Shown: positions 1 to 9,785, counted from the stretch's first letter. The stretch is DNA of 64,000 nt from Methylocapsa sp. S129 (GCF_009765995.1 NZ_LMUI01000011.1:806912-870911); one strand, 5' to 3'. Notes: generated by a model not told the origin, from the sequence alone. Made by a program: numbers and translations.

Positions 1-462
1 CAGGATGAGTTGCGACAGGAAGAAAAAGGAAATGTCCTTGTTGCGCCATACCCCGAATTTATAATCGAACCGGCTGAGGCCATAAGCGGCGAGCGAACCG
101 ATCACGACGGCGAGCGCTGAGGCGCCGAGCGAGCAGATGACGCTGTTGAAAAACTTGTTCAAGAATTCGTCGCGGACGTTCGAGTGGGCGAAGATGGTGT
201 CGGGCGACAGGCCGAGTGACTGAAATCCCTTCCAACTCGGCTGGAAATCGAGCCAGGGAATGAGATGTCCCTGCGTGACGTCCCTGCCGAGCTTGAAGGA
301 TGTCGATAACGTCCAATAGAGCGGAAACAGCGCGATAAAGGTCCATAGCGCGAGCGCGGCGTAGATCAGCACGCGTTCGATGATATGGGCCCCTGTCGCC
401 GCGGCCCTTGATGATATGGGCGCGTTGCGCGGCGCGACGCCGTTGGCGACTTCAGCGCTCAC
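1..462 (-). CDS. Carbohydrate ABC transporter permease (MalG-type), 3'-truncated by window edge
   Basis: Inner-membrane subunit of a sugar or polyol importer. About 154 N-terminal residues are present. A basic N-terminal tail is followed by a membrane segment (ALALWTFIALFPLYWTLSTS), a periplasmic loop, and a second helix around NSVICSLGASALAVVIGSLAAYGL's position (roughly residues 110-133), the usual start of a MalG-type BPD_transp_1 domain. The EAA loop lies beyond the window. The start is GTG at 460-462, chosen for the AAGGAGG ribosome site six bases upstream. The gene follows the other permease by 48 bp and is the last visible member of the operon. Substrate cannot be told from sequence. 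Confidence 0.88.
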   Translation of the reverse strand, partial: MSAEVANGVAPRNAPISSRAAATGAHIIERVLIYAALALWTFIALFPLYWTLSTSFKLGRDVTQGHLIPWLDFQPSWKGFQSLGLSPDTIFAHSNVRDEFLNKFFNSVICSLGASALAVVIGSLAAYGLSRFDYKFGVWRNKDISFFFLSQLIL

Positions 463-510
463 GCTGTCCCTCCTTCTTCGCGAATTCCACGACGTGCAAT
501 GTTCGCGTCC

Positions 511-1608
511 TCAGGTCATCTTTTGCATGAATCGCCCCAGCGCTTTGAGCAGCAGCGTGACGAAGATGATGATAATGATGAGATAGACCTCCGCGATCAT
601 TGTCGCGTAGCCGACATTGGAGCGGTCGCGGTATTCGCGGTAGATGAAGCTGGAGATGGTGTCGGTCGCGCCGCCAGGTCCGCCCGCAGTGACGTTGATG
701 ACGATGTCGGCGAGCTTCAATTCGAAAATGACCCGCAGCACGATCGCCGTCACGCTGACCGGCAGCATCAAGGGAAAGGTGATCTCCCAGAACGATTGCC
801 AGCGATTGGCGCCGTCGACCTTGGCGGCTTCCTTTACGTCGACCGGCAACGCCTGCAGTCCGGCGAGCAGCATGATGACGATGAAGGGAATCCACACCCA
901 GCTATCCATGATGACGATGCTCGTTCGAGCGATCCAGGGCGAGGTGAAGAAAGCGGGGTTCTCCCAACCGATAGCTCTGGCGAAGGTCGCGGCGGGGCCG
1001 AAGCGGTTCTCCATGATCGACTTGCCGATCATCCAACTGACCGCGACGGGGCTCAGCATGAAGGGCAGCAGAAAGGCGACGCGAAAGAATTTGCGCGCGC
1101 GAATGTCGGCGTTGAGAAGCAAAGCGAGGCCGAAGGCGATGGCGTATTGGACGAGCACCGTCAACGCATAGATCGCCATATTGCTGAGCGCGTTCCAGAA
1201 ATAGGAATCGCCCCAGAGCGTGCGCAGATTGTCGAAGCCGTTGAAGTGATGTCCCGACTGGGCGTTGAGGTTCCAGTCGGTGAATGCGATATAGAGCCCA
1301 AAGATCGTGGGAAAGATCACCATCGCGGCGGTGAAGAGGAGCGCGGGCAGAACGAACGCCGCCTGCTGGCCGGCTTCGCCGCGGGTCAGAATCTGGCTGC
1401 TCCCGAGCGCTACGCCCCAGAAAATGTACGTATAGAGAACCGGCCGCCAGTTCGCGAAGCCGATCGTCAGGACGCCGGCGGCGTCCAACGTCTGAAGCGC
1501 CACGACGGCGATGAGCAACAGCGTTGCGAGTCGGAAGAGCCAACGCCCCAGCCGAACGCGCCTTTCCGACAAGTCCTCATGCGCCGCTTCGAATTTGCCC
1601 CCGGTCAC
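511..1608 (-). CDS. Carbohydrate ABC transporter permease (MalF-type)
   Basis: First permease of the sugar importer, 365 residues. It has an N-terminal cytoplasmic tail, a membrane segment near residues 25-45, and a BPD_transp_1 core with the coupling-helix motif EAAKVDGANRWQSFWEI, which contacts the ATPase. I place the start at the GTG at 1606-1608, preceded by GGAAGAG; the frame also opens at a TTG at 1656 that has no ribosome site. It lies between the binding-protein gene (gap of about 125 bp) and the second permease (gap 48 bp), the normal SBP-F-G order. Family assignment is firm; the substrate is unknown. Confidence 0.92.
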   Translation of the reverse strand: MTGGKFEAAHEDLSERRVRLGRWLFRLATLLLIAVVALQTLDAAGVLTIGFANWRPVLYTYIFWGVALGSSQILTRGEAGQQAAFVLPALLFTAAMVIFPTIFGLYIAFTDWNLNAQSGHHFNGFDNLRTLWGDSYFWNALSNMAIYALTVLVQYAIAFGLALLLNADIRARKFFRVAFLLPFMLSPVAVSWMIGKSIMENRFGPAATFARAIGWENPAFFTSPWIARTSIVIMDSWVWIPFIVIMLLAGLQALPVDVKEAAKVDGANRWQSFWEITFPLMLPVSVTAIVLRVIFELKLADIVINVTAGGPGGATDTISSFIYREYRDRSNVGYATMIAEVYLIIIIIFVTLLLKALGRFMQKMT

Positions 1609-1733
1609 TGACTCTTCCCATGCGGCCTGGCGACCCTGCGGTTCGCGGCGCTCCAAATTCTTCTATCGCCCCTTCGCGGCGAAGCTTTGCGCGCCGCGGA
1701 GGGGCTGTTTGACGGGAGGATCGGTCGCCGGGT

Positions 1734-3392
1734 TCAGAGGCCCATTGCGATCCTATAATATTTGACCTGGTTTTCCCGACCGAGCTTGTCGGTCAGTTTC
1801 TCCCAGGCCGCCGCGATATTGTCGGCGCCCTGCTGCGCGGTCTCCTTGCCGGCGAAGGTCTTCTGCAGCTCGTCCTCGGCGATGCTGTAATATTGGAAAA
1901 TGCCGGGAATGCGCGGCTCGATCGCCGAGTTCGGATGATTGTAGGACGTCGACTGCGAGTCCATGTAGGAGCCGATGTATTTCTTGTCGTATCCCGCCAG
2001 GGCCCACAGGTCGAGATTGGTGTGGCTCTTGCGATAGGGCTGGAAGCCGGAGGGATAGGCCGAGGTCCACATCGACAGATCCTTGCCGCCGAGATGCGCC
2101 GCCGCGCTCCACGCCGCCTTGTGCCGTTTGGAATCGGCGTCGACCGTCTTCATCACGTAAATGCCCCACCCGAGGTAGGCCATGTTGGGCGCGATGTTCG
2201 GACCGCTCGCGAGTTTCTCCCAGGCGCCTTTGCGGAAATTATAGACGTCGTCGGAGCCCGGCAGGATGTCGAAGCTGAGCGCGTCGCCGATGGTCGCTGT
2301 GTCGCTCGTCTTGGCGACCGTGCCGATGTCGCCCCACCATTCCAGCAGCGAGCCGGTGCCGGTGAGGAATTGCTGGAAGGCCGTCGTGCCGGGGTCGGCG
2401 TTGATCTGGTCCGCGGGCTCGTAGGGCAAGCAGTCGATCACGTCCTGGATCGCGCGGACGAAGGCGGGGTTGTTGACCTGCGGCTTCATATTCTCGTCGA
2501 ACAGCCAGTTCTTTTCGCCGGGATATTTGGCGTAGGCGGTTGCGCGGCTGCACAGGAAGTAGAAGCAAAAGCCGCCCCAGGGCTTGGGCTGGTCGAGGAA
2601 GCCGTAGACGTCCTTGCCCTTGACCTTCTTGCCTTTGAGGAACTTGTTGATCGGCAATACCTGCTGCCAGGTCTTCGGCGGACCCCAATCGCCTTTGCCG
2701 CCCCCGTCTTTCCAGGCCTTGGCGAGGTCGGGATCGGAGAAGACGTCCGTGCGGATGTTCATCGTGTGGCAATCGCTATCGATCGTGACGCGATGAATCT
2801 TGCCGTTCCAGGCGCCGACCGGCGGCTTGAGGTAATTGACGATGTCGTCGAATTCGATCTGCTTCATCACCCAGTCGGGCATTTCCGACAGAAGGTCCTT
2901 GACGCCCATGTCGCCTTCGAACGGCGCGCCCATTTCGATGATGTCGAAGTCGACGGTGCCGGTCGCGATCGACTGCTGCAGGCGTGCGTTGTAATCGGCC
3001 TGGGCGAGGTCGATCCATTTGATCTTGGCGCCGGTGTAGGCCTCCCAGGGCGTCAGGAAGCCACGGAACAGGAAGTTGTGAAGGTTCTGGTTGTTCAGAC
3101 CCATGAAGGAGAATTCGATGCCTTTGAATTCGCCGGGCTGGACGGTGGCCTTGGTCGGCTCGAGGCAGAGTTCGCCGACTTTCTGCCAGTCGGCGTCGGT
3201 CGGCGATCCATTGCCGGCGCCTGGAATTTTCATGATCTGGGCGACGATGCTATCGGCGGCGTAAGCCGGCGTGGCCGAGAGGGCCAAAGAGCCGTTGGCG
3301 GCGATCGCCGCGGCCGCGCCAGCGGCGCCTTTCATGAGCTGGCGGCGACTGGCCTGCATCGCCATCAATTGTTCATAAACCTGAAGTCGCAT
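1734..3392 (-). CDS. Sugar/polyol ABC transporter substrate-binding protein, Tat-exported
   Basis: Periplasmic binding protein of the importer, 552 residues. That is longer than the usual 400-450 for family 1 binding proteins and closer to the large glycerol/polyol-type members. The leader has a twin-arginine motif (SRRQLMKG, residues 16-23), a hydrophobic alanine stretch and an AYA-type cleavage site near residue 45, so it is probably exported folded. The mature part has typical SBP_bac_1 features such as GTAFQQFLTGTGSLLEWWGD-like segments near residue 340. The ATG start has GGGAGGA upstream. Glycerol is only a size-based guess, because glycerol importers normally carry two ATPase genes and just one is seen here. 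Confidence 0.88.
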   Translation of the reverse strand: MRLQVYEQLMAMQASRRQLMKGAAGAAAAIAANGSLALSATPAYAADSIVAQIMKIPGAGNGSPTDADWQKVGELCLEPTKATVQPGEFKGIEFSFMGLNNQNLHNFLFRGFLTPWEAYTGAKIKWIDLAQADYNARLQQSIATGTVDFDIIEMGAPFEGDMGVKDLLSEMPDWVMKQIEFDDIVNYLKPPVGAWNGKIHRVTIDSDCHTMNIRTDVFSDPDLAKAWKDGGGKGDWGPPKTWQQVLPINKFLKGKKVKGKDVYGFLDQPKPWGGFCFYFLCSRATAYAKYPGEKNWLFDENMKPQVNNPAFVRAIQDVIDCLPYEPADQINADPGTTAFQQFLTGTGSLLEWWGDIGTVAKTSDTATIGDALSFDILPGSDDVYNFRKGAWEKLASGPNIAPNMAYLGWGIYVMKTVDADSKRHKAAWSAAAHLGGKDLSMWTSAYPSGFQPYRKSHTNLDLWALAGYDKKYIGSYMDSQSTSYNHPNSAIEPRIPGIFQYYSIAEDELQKTFAGKETAQQGADNIAAAWEKLTDKLGRENQVKYYRIAMGL

Positions 3393-3554
3393 GATGATCC
3401 CTCCCGATTGTCTTGTTTTTTAACGACGATCCTCGCGTCCGTCGGATCTTCACCGACTCCTACGCAAACGGACGTCGCCCCGCTTCGCCCGGCTCTTCGC
3501 TTTGCGAATGCCCGGCAGCGCGCAGGAATCCAAGGGGAACGGCGCCCACATGCT

Positions 3555-3582
3555 AGTATGCAACAGGCCTGAGGGAAGTCAA
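3555..3582 (-). promoter_or_regulatory. Candidate promoter of the sugar transporter operon
   Basis: On the minus strand TTGACT (3577-3582) is followed after 16 bases by CATACT (3555-3560), a reasonable sigma-70-like pair about 160 bp before the binding-protein start. The -10 region lies in a near-palindrome, CATACTAGCATG (10 of 12 positions symmetrical), which could be a repressor site. Inferred from sequence only. Confidence 0.35.
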
Positions 3583-3647
3583 TCAGCTTGCCCTTCACAG
3601 GACTTGCGGCGCCTGACGCGACTGACCCGCTCGCCGCGCTTGAACTC

Positions 3648-3905
3648 TCAAGGGCTCTTCAAGGCCGCGTGAAGGCGCGCGAGGATCCGATCGCGACCCT
3701 GGCCGCCCAGATCGGCCGTCGCATGGCGGGCGCTGCGCGCGTGCCATTTCTCGTCTGACAGCCGCGCGAGATCGACCCCTTCGGGGCGCAGCGCCATCCG
3801 CAGCGATGTCTCGCCGAGGCCCGCATGATCAAAGGGATAGCCGTCGATCGTCTCCGGCGTCATCAGCGGATGCGCCTTGATCCCATTGAACGGATCGCCG
3901 CGAGA
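3648..3905 (-). pseudogene. C-terminal remnant of a creatininase-family protein
   Basis: A short open stretch begins just after the stop of the ABC ATPase gene, without a credible start of its own. It translates to about 85 residues that look like the end of a creatininase-family amidohydrolase: GDPFNGIKAHPLMTPETIDG followed by DHAGLGETSLRMALRPEGV. The family's HAG-x-x-ETS region is visible, but the N-terminal metal-binding half is missing. The upstream part has presumably been deleted and replaced by the ATPase gene. It could be expressed as a stub from the ATG at 3863 but would lack an active site. Confidence 0.6.
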
Positions 3906-3907
3906 TC

Positions 3908-4969
<1,062 letters not shown>

Positions 4970-5138
4970 GCCTCCGCTCCCCCTTGCAGTTTGCCGCCGC
5001 GCGCGCAAATCTTTGGGGCGAAGCTATTCCATCGCGGCCGCGTCGTCGAGCCAATGCGGACGATGAGCGAGCAAGGTGGACCTGACGGCGCAACCGAAGC
5101 AAAAGGCGGGGCGGCGGCGATCCGCCTCGCCCTTGCCG

Positions 5139-5498
5139 TCAATGCACGGCGATTGCGAAAATCTCGGCATGTCCGCGTCGGCGCGGAAAGGTCACTTTAT
5201 CAACGCCGGTGAACCCCGCGTTGGACGTATACCAAACCTCTCGGGTGACCGCGTTGGGATTTCCGCATCGGCTCTTCACCGCTTCCTTGAAGGCGACCGT
5301 CCCATGTTCGGCGAAAGCGGTTCCCGAGAAGGGATATTGGACTCTTCCGATGCAATTGGCGAAAGTCCAGATATGCGTGGGGACGCCAGACGCGGCGTTT
5401 CTTTCCACATAGGTGTGGTACGCCGCCGCCGTCGCCGCACAGGGCGGTGCAAGAACGGTGACGATCGCTAGGGCGCGTAGAACGAGTTTCGCATTCAT
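5139..5498 (-). CDS. Small secreted protein of unknown function
   Basis: A 119-residue protein with a clear Sec signal (hydrophobic LVLRALAIVTVLAPPCA, cleavage near ATAAA at 24-26). The mature part of about 95 residues has two cysteines (NCIGR and SRCGN) that could form a disulfide, and aromatic strands such as EVWYTSN. I do not recognise the family. The ATG at 5496-5498 follows AGGAGA with good spacing; an adjacent GTG is less likely. It has no neighbour on the same strand within 150 bp and seems monocistronic. Confidence 0.65.
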   Translation of the reverse strand: MNAKLVLRALAIVTVLAPPCAATAAAYHTYVERNAASGVPTHIWTFANCIGRVQYPFSGTAFAEHGTVAFKEAVKSRCGNPNAVTREVWYTSNAGFTGVDKVTFPRRRGHAEIFAIAVH

Positions 5499-5925
5499 CA
5501 CCCATTCTCCTTTTTTGCGCGATGTCTGCTGGCTTCGAAGCGGAGAAGCCCGACCAGAGCGCGGCCACGATCCTCATCAGTCGATACGCGCGGCGAACTG
5601 AACCCAGTGATTTTTGCTGATCGGCGCGTTGGATGATCTCGCCTTCGATATCTCCCAAGTCCAGGGGACTATCAGCCGCCGTAATGTTACTCACCGTAGT
5701 GCTACGATCCGTAGCATATAGCTGTGAGGTTCGCAAGCAGGACTTTTGCAAGGCCAAGCCAAACGGGCGGCCATTGTCCTTCGTGTGTGGATCAGGGGCG
5801 GCCGCACGATATGTGGGCTGCGCCACATCGCGCGCGGCGGCGTGGGCCTACAAGCAGCCGGGCTCGTGGATGGTCCCGCTTTATAGCGGGGCCGCGCATG
5901 GCAAGCGCTCTTTGCGGGGATCGTC
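5499..5925. other. Intergenic region with a 17-bp dyad
   Basis: Region of 427 bp between two divergently read small secreted-protein genes. No gene was recognised in it; the open frames look random. It holds a perfect interrupted palindrome, TGCTACG-ATC-CGTAGCA, at 5700-5716 (listed separately). Confidence 0.5.
5700..5716. promoter_or_regulatory. Perfect 7-3-7 inverted repeat, candidate operator
   Basis: TGCTACG, ATC, CGTAGCA form a perfect interrupted dyad in the space between divergent genes at 5498 and 5926. The short spacer and lack of a T tract fit a protein-binding site better than a terminator. No cognate regulator is next to it, so its function is unknown. Confidence 0.35.
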
Positions 5926-6228
5926 ATGAAACGCTTTGCAATCGGACTGGCGGCTCTGGTCATCGCCGGCGGCAGCGGCCTGGCGGCGGCGCCATGGAAA
6001 GACATGCCGTCGTCGGTCGGCGACGGCTATTCCGAGTCCATGGGGACGACGCTTGCCTATCCTGGCCGCGATTCCGCCAATGCCTCGAATTGCTATGACG
6101 CCTGCGCGGCGATATGGGGCGCAGCGCTGATTGACGAATCCAAGCCCGCGAGCCGCGCGCCCATCGCTGCGCGGAACGACAGCGCCGTTAGCGCTTCTTC
6201 GGCGCCGACAAAGGGCCCGGCGACGTGA
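5926..6228 (+). CDS. Small secreted protein, probably a truncated COG4315-type repeat protein
   Basis: A 100-residue protein with a Sec signal (MKRFAIGLAALVIAGGSG, cleavage near LAAA at 19-22). The segment SNCYDACAAIW (55-65) matches the Cys-x3-Cys-x2-W region of secreted 'Yx(FWY)xxD' repeat proteins (PF03640/COG4315). The second half of that fold is absent in this frame, but a different frame just downstream reads RFFGADKGPGDV, like the family's last segment. I therefore think this copy is frameshifted or decayed; it may still be made as a short secreted protein. The family match is by eye. Confidence 0.5.
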   Translation: MKRFAIGLAALVIAGGSGLAAAPWKDMPSSVGDGYSESMGTTLAYPGRDSANASNCYDACAAIWGAALIDESKPASRAPIAARNDSAVSASSAPTKGPAT

Positions 6229-6401
6229 TGGTCCATCACTTCAAAGCGCTGCTCATCGGCGTCGGCGTCTATGGCGGCATCGGCGCGACCATGGTCGTCT
6301 TATGGGGCGCGGTCGACGCCGCTATCATCGGGGTCGCCGCGATTGTCCTCGGCGCCGGAAGACGCTTGAACAATTTCCGGCCAGGAGCCGGGCGGCGTTA
6401 G
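6228..6401 (+). CDS. Small two-helix membrane protein (57 aa)
   Basis: A short frame whose ATG overlaps the preceding stop as TGATG (6226-6230), suggesting translational coupling. It encodes about 57 residues: a short N-terminus (MVHHFKA), two hydrophobic stretches (LLIGVGVYGGIGATMVVLWG and AAIIGVAAIVLGA) and a basic tail (GRRLNNFRPGAGRR). This looks like a hairpin inner-membrane protein. Because the first residues may instead derive from the broken end of the upstream gene, its reality is uncertain. Family unknown. Confidence 0.4.
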   Translation: MVHHFKALLIGVGVYGGIGATMVVLWGAVDAAIIGVAAIVLGAGRRLNNFRPGAGRR

Positions 6402-6551
6402 CAATCCTTGCTTGCGCGACAAAGAGGGCGACCTTGCGGCCGCCGCGCGACATAAGAAATCAGCGATGGGCGTCTCAGACCACCTTATGCGAGCGGCGCC
6501 CGAAAGCGCCACTGACAACGACACATCGACGCCCTCGGCTCCCGAACGCAA

Positions 6552-6917
6552 TCAGACCAACTGCGCCATCCTGAGGATCAACACGACGATCAGAAGGGCC
6601 GCGCTCAAGCCGACCATGATCGAAAATTCGGCCCACACCGCCAACGGCCGGCCGACGGGATGGGCGAGCCACGAAAAGCTCGTCGTCAATGTCGTCAGCG
6701 CAAAAGCCAGCACGACAAGTTGAAGCAGGAGAAAGACATCGGCGAACTGAACGGAAGCCGTCAGTTCCGGGGCGATCAAGAGAATGACGCCGGCGGCGAC
6801 GAGCGCATTGACCAGCACGATGCCGTTCACGTTCCTGCGTGCGAACGCCCAAACGAGCGCCGCGGCCTCGATGAGAACCGCGAGCAGCGGAATGGCCTCC
6901 AGCAGTTCGTCCGACAT
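6552..6917 (-). CDS. Four-helix inner-membrane protein of unknown function
   Basis: A 121-residue protein made almost entirely of four membrane helices (approximately residues 5-25, 30-50, 55-80 and 95-117), joined by short loops with RRN and HPVGRP. The ATG at 6915-6917 has GGAGGA seven bases upstream; a longer upstream reading of the frame has no ribosome site. I do not recognise a family. It is transcribed away from the small plus-strand secreted genes and has no operon partner. Confidence 0.7.
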   Translation of the reverse strand: MSDELLEAIPLLAVLIEAAALVWAFARRNVNGIVLVNALVAAGVILLIAPELTASVQFADVFLLLQLVVLAFALTTLTTSFSWLAHPVGRPLAVWAEFSIMVGLSAALLIVVLILRMAQLV

Positions 6918-7164
6918 GTCCCAATCCTCCAAACGGCCGCCGATCCCAACGCCGTTGCCCCCGCGCGAAAATTGCACTTGCGGGGCACGCTGCCGATCAC
7001 GGCGATTCGTCTTCCGCCAGAACCATAGACCTGCCTCACCGCTCATGATGTGGCGCCTGTCACATATTGCGCCGGCTTCGCCGTTCAAGTCCGGGAATCG
7101 GCGGCGCCTCGCCTTCGCAAATTCGCGCCATCGACGTGCGCAGCGCAAAACGACGCGCTCTTTG

Positions 7165-8595
7165 TCAGACGCTGATCTCGTCGCCGTCCTGACCCCAGCG
7201 CGTGTGGAAGCTGCCTTCCTTGTCGAGCCGGCGGTAGGTGTGAGCGCCGAAGTAGTCGCGCAGCCCTTGCAGGAGGTTGGCCGGCCCGCGGGCGCGCCGC
7301 AGGCCGTCATAATAGGCGAGCGACGAGGCGAAGGCCGGCACAGGCACGCCTTGCTCGACGGCGAGCGACACGACGCGCCGCCAGGCGGGTTCCGCCTTCA
7401 CGACGGCGTCGCGGAAATAGCTCTGCAGCAGAAGATTGGGCGCGATCTCGCCGCTGTCATAGGCCTCGCGAATACGATCGAGGAAGCGGGCGCGGATGAT
7501 GCAGCCGCCGCGCCAGAGCGTCGCGACCTCGCCAAGCCTGAGATTCCAGCCGAACTGATCGGAAGCCGCCGTCATCTGCTCGAAACCCTGGGCGTAAGCG
7601 ACGATTTTCGAGGCGTAGAGGGCGTCGCGGATCGCATCGATGTCGGCCTTCTCCGGCTTGCGTGCGACATTGGTCGGGTGAGGAAAGAGCTTTTCGGCCG
7701 CGATGCGCTGGGTCCGCCGCCCGGAGAGCGCGCGGGCGTAGACCGCCTCGGTAATCGAGGTCAGCGGCACGCCCAGATCGAGGGCGGACTGCGCCGTCCA
7801 GCGGCCCGTTCCTTTCTGCTCGGCCTCGTCGACGATCGCATCGACAAGCGCGCCGCCGGCGGCGTCGCGCTTGCGCAGGACGGCGGCGGTGATCTCAATG
7901 AGATAGGAATCGAGTTCGCCCGTTTTCCATTCCTCGAAGATGCCGGCGATCGCCGAGGCCTCGAGGCCGTAGACGGATTTGAAGAGATCATAGGCTTCGG
8001 TGATGAGCTGCATGTCGGCATATTCGATGCCGTTATGAACCATCTTGACGTAGTGGCCGGAGCCCTCGGGGCCGATGAAGGCGCAGCATGGCGTACCGTC
8101 GACTTGCGCCGCCATTTTGGTGACCATCGGCGCGATGCGGGCATAGGCTTCGGCGTCGCCCCCCGGCATCATGCTGGGGCCTTCGAGCGCGCCTTCCTCG
8201 CCGCCCGAGACGCCCATGCCGAGGAAACGCAGGCGCTTTTCTTTAAGGGCGTGGAAACGCCTGCTCGTATCGGTGAAGAGAGAATTGCCGCCATCGATGA
8301 TGATGTCGCCTTCTTCGAGATGGGGGACGAGCTCGGCGATGACGTCGTCGACGGGCTTACCCGCCTTAACTAGAATGATGATGGCGCGCGGGCGGGCGAG
8401 CGCCGCGACAAAATCGGGAATGGTCTTGGCGGGGGTGAAGCGGCCTTCCGATCCATGATCTGCGATCAGTTCGTCCGTCCGCCCGCCGTGGCGATTGTAG
8501 ACCGCCACGCCAAAGCCTTTTCGGGCGGCGTTGCGCGCGAGGTTCGCGCCCATTGTGGCGAGGCCGAGAACGCCAAGGTCGGCAAGGTTTGTCAT
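7165..8595 (-). CDS. gnd: 6-phosphogluconate dehydrogenase, decarboxylating
   Basis: Cytoplasmic enzyme that oxidises 6-phosphogluconate to ribulose 5-phosphate, CO2 and NADPH (oxidative pentose phosphate pathway). The 476 residues match the long form of the family. An N-terminal Rossmann motif (GLATMGANLARN) is followed by the substrate signature MGVSGGEEGALEGPSMMPGG and the catalytic KMVHNGIEY segment with Lys, Asn and Glu in place. The ATG at 8593-8595 is preceded by AAGGGAAG. It lies about 125 bp downstream of idnO on the same strand, so idonate and gluconate carbon can feed into it once phosphorylated; no gluconate kinase is in the window. Confidence 0.95.
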   Translation of the reverse strand: MTNLADLGVLGLATMGANLARNAARKGFGVAVYNRHGGRTDELIADHGSEGRFTPAKTIPDFVAALARPRAIIILVKAGKPVDDVIAELVPHLEEGDIIIDGGNSLFTDTSRRFHALKEKRLRFLGMGVSGGEEGALEGPSMMPGGDAEAYARIAPMVTKMAAQVDGTPCCAFIGPEGSGHYVKMVHNGIEYADMQLITEAYDLFKSVYGLEASAIAGIFEEWKTGELDSYLIEITAAVLRKRDAAGGALVDAIVDEAEQKGTGRWTAQSALDLGVPLTSITEAVYARALSGRRTQRIAAEKLFPHPTNVARKPEKADIDAIRDALYASKIVAYAQGFEQMTAASDQFGWNLRLGEVATLWRGGCIIRARFLDRIREAYDSGEIAPNLLLQSYFRDAVVKAEPAWRRVVSLAVEQGVPVPAFASSLAYYDGLRRARGPANLLQGLRDYFGAHTYRRLDKEGSFHTRWGQDGDEISV

Positions 8596-8720
8596 CGTTT
8601 CTTCCCTTTTCCTCTGTCGATAGGCCGGGCGCATGGCGCATGCCCGTGGCATTATCGATACATATGGTCGCTCCGTCGCGCAATTTCATCTCGCCCATGA
8701 CGGCGAGCGCGGTGCGCGGT

Positions 8721-9497
8721 TCAGATGGATGCGGTAATGCCGCCATCGACATAGAGAATGTGGCCGTTGACAAAGCTGGAGGCGTCGGAGGCGAGGAAGA
8801 TGGCGGCGCCGACGAGTTCCTCGACATCGCCCCAGCGTCCTAGCGGCGTGCGGGCGGCGAGCCATGCGGAGAACTTTTCGTCTTCAACCAACGCCTTGTT
8901 CAACTCGGTGCGAAAATAGCCGGGACCGAGGCCGTTGACGCGGATGCCGTGCTTGCCCCAATCGATCGCCATGCCCTTGGTCAGCATTTTCACCGCGCCT
9001 TTTGAGGCGGTGTAGGGCGCGATGCCGGGGCGGCCCAATTCGCTCTGCACGGAGCAGATGTTGATGATGCGGCCGCGCTTGCGCGGGATCATCGCGCGCG
9101 CCACCGCCTGTCCGACAAAGAAAACGCTGTCGAGATTGGTCTTCATCAATTCGCGCCAGGTTTCCTCCGGGAAATCCTCGAGCGGTGTGCGCCGCTGGAT
9201 GCCCGCGTTATTGACCAGAATGTCGATCGGGCCGGCTTCCGCTTCGATGCGGGCGACGCCGGCGCGAACCTGGGCGCTATCGGTTACGTCAAAGACGGCG
9301 GCGAACGCCTTGCCGCCCAAAGCCTCGATTTGCGCGACGACGGCGCCGACTTTGTCCGCCGAGCGCCCATTGACGACGACGAACGCGCCCGCCTCAGCCA
9401 TGCCCTCGGCCAATGCGCGGCCGATGCCGCCCGACGATCCCGTCACCAGCGCGATGCGCCCGTTCAAACCAAATAGACGCTCGATTTTCGAGGCCAT
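8721..9497 (-). CDS. idnO: Gluconate 5-dehydrogenase (SDR family)
   Basis: Short-chain dehydrogenase that interconverts 5-keto-D-gluconate and D-gluconate with NAD(P)H. The 258 residues show the classic SDR layout: cofactor motif TGSSGGIG (19-26), NNAG (96-99) and the Ser149-Tyr162-x3-Lys166 catalytic set (CSVQSELGRPGIAPYTASK). The early motif FGLNGRIALVTGSS and the stretch NAGIQRR are typical of IdnO/Gno. It is divergent from idnD, the preceding step, with a shared 288-bp control region, and is followed by gnd. Other SDR substrates are possible, but the neighbours make this the best call. Confidence 0.85.
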   Translation of the reverse strand: MASKIERLFGLNGRIALVTGSSGGIGRALAEGMAEAGAFVVVNGRSADKVGAVVAQIEALGGKAFAAVFDVTDSAQVRAGVARIEAEAGPIDILVNNAGIQRRTPLEDFPEETWRELMKTNLDSVFFVGQAVARAMIPRKRGRIINICSVQSELGRPGIAPYTASKGAVKMLTKGMAIDWGKHGIRVNGLGPGYFRTELNKALVEDEKFSAWLAARTPLGRWGDVEELVGAAIFLASDASSFVNGHILYVDGGITASI

Positions 9498-9560
9498 GAG
9501 CTGCCACTCCCGATAATCTTGTTCCGGCGCAATGTCGTGAAGGAACAGAAATATCGCAGC

Positions 9561-9590
9561 ATGTCATGGATAACATCCTGCGCCAGTCAA
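9561..9590 (-). promoter_or_regulatory. Candidate idnO promoter with overlapping GntR/LacI-like operator
   Basis: On the minus strand a -35-like TTGACT lies at 9585-9590. The expected -10 region falls inside a 16-bp partial palindrome, ATGTTATCCATGACAT (9561-9576; 12 of 16 positions symmetrical). This resembles the ATGTTA-N4-TAACAT operators of gluconate repressors. Repression of idnO by such a regulator is inference; the regulator gene is not in the window. Confidence 0.35.
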
Positions 9591-9785
9591 ACTTTTTATT
9601 TTGCGACGCTCGCCGATCGACGCATTGTCCAGGGGAGCGATCGGCGGGGCCGGGCTTGACGTATTCTGGAACAAGCCCAACATCGGCAGGCGCTCTCTCG
9701 ATTTCCTCAATCCGATCGCGCAATTCTTAAAGCCAACCCTCGCTCACGTCCGCGGCGCGAGGCCAGAATTCAGGAGAGCCAGTTT

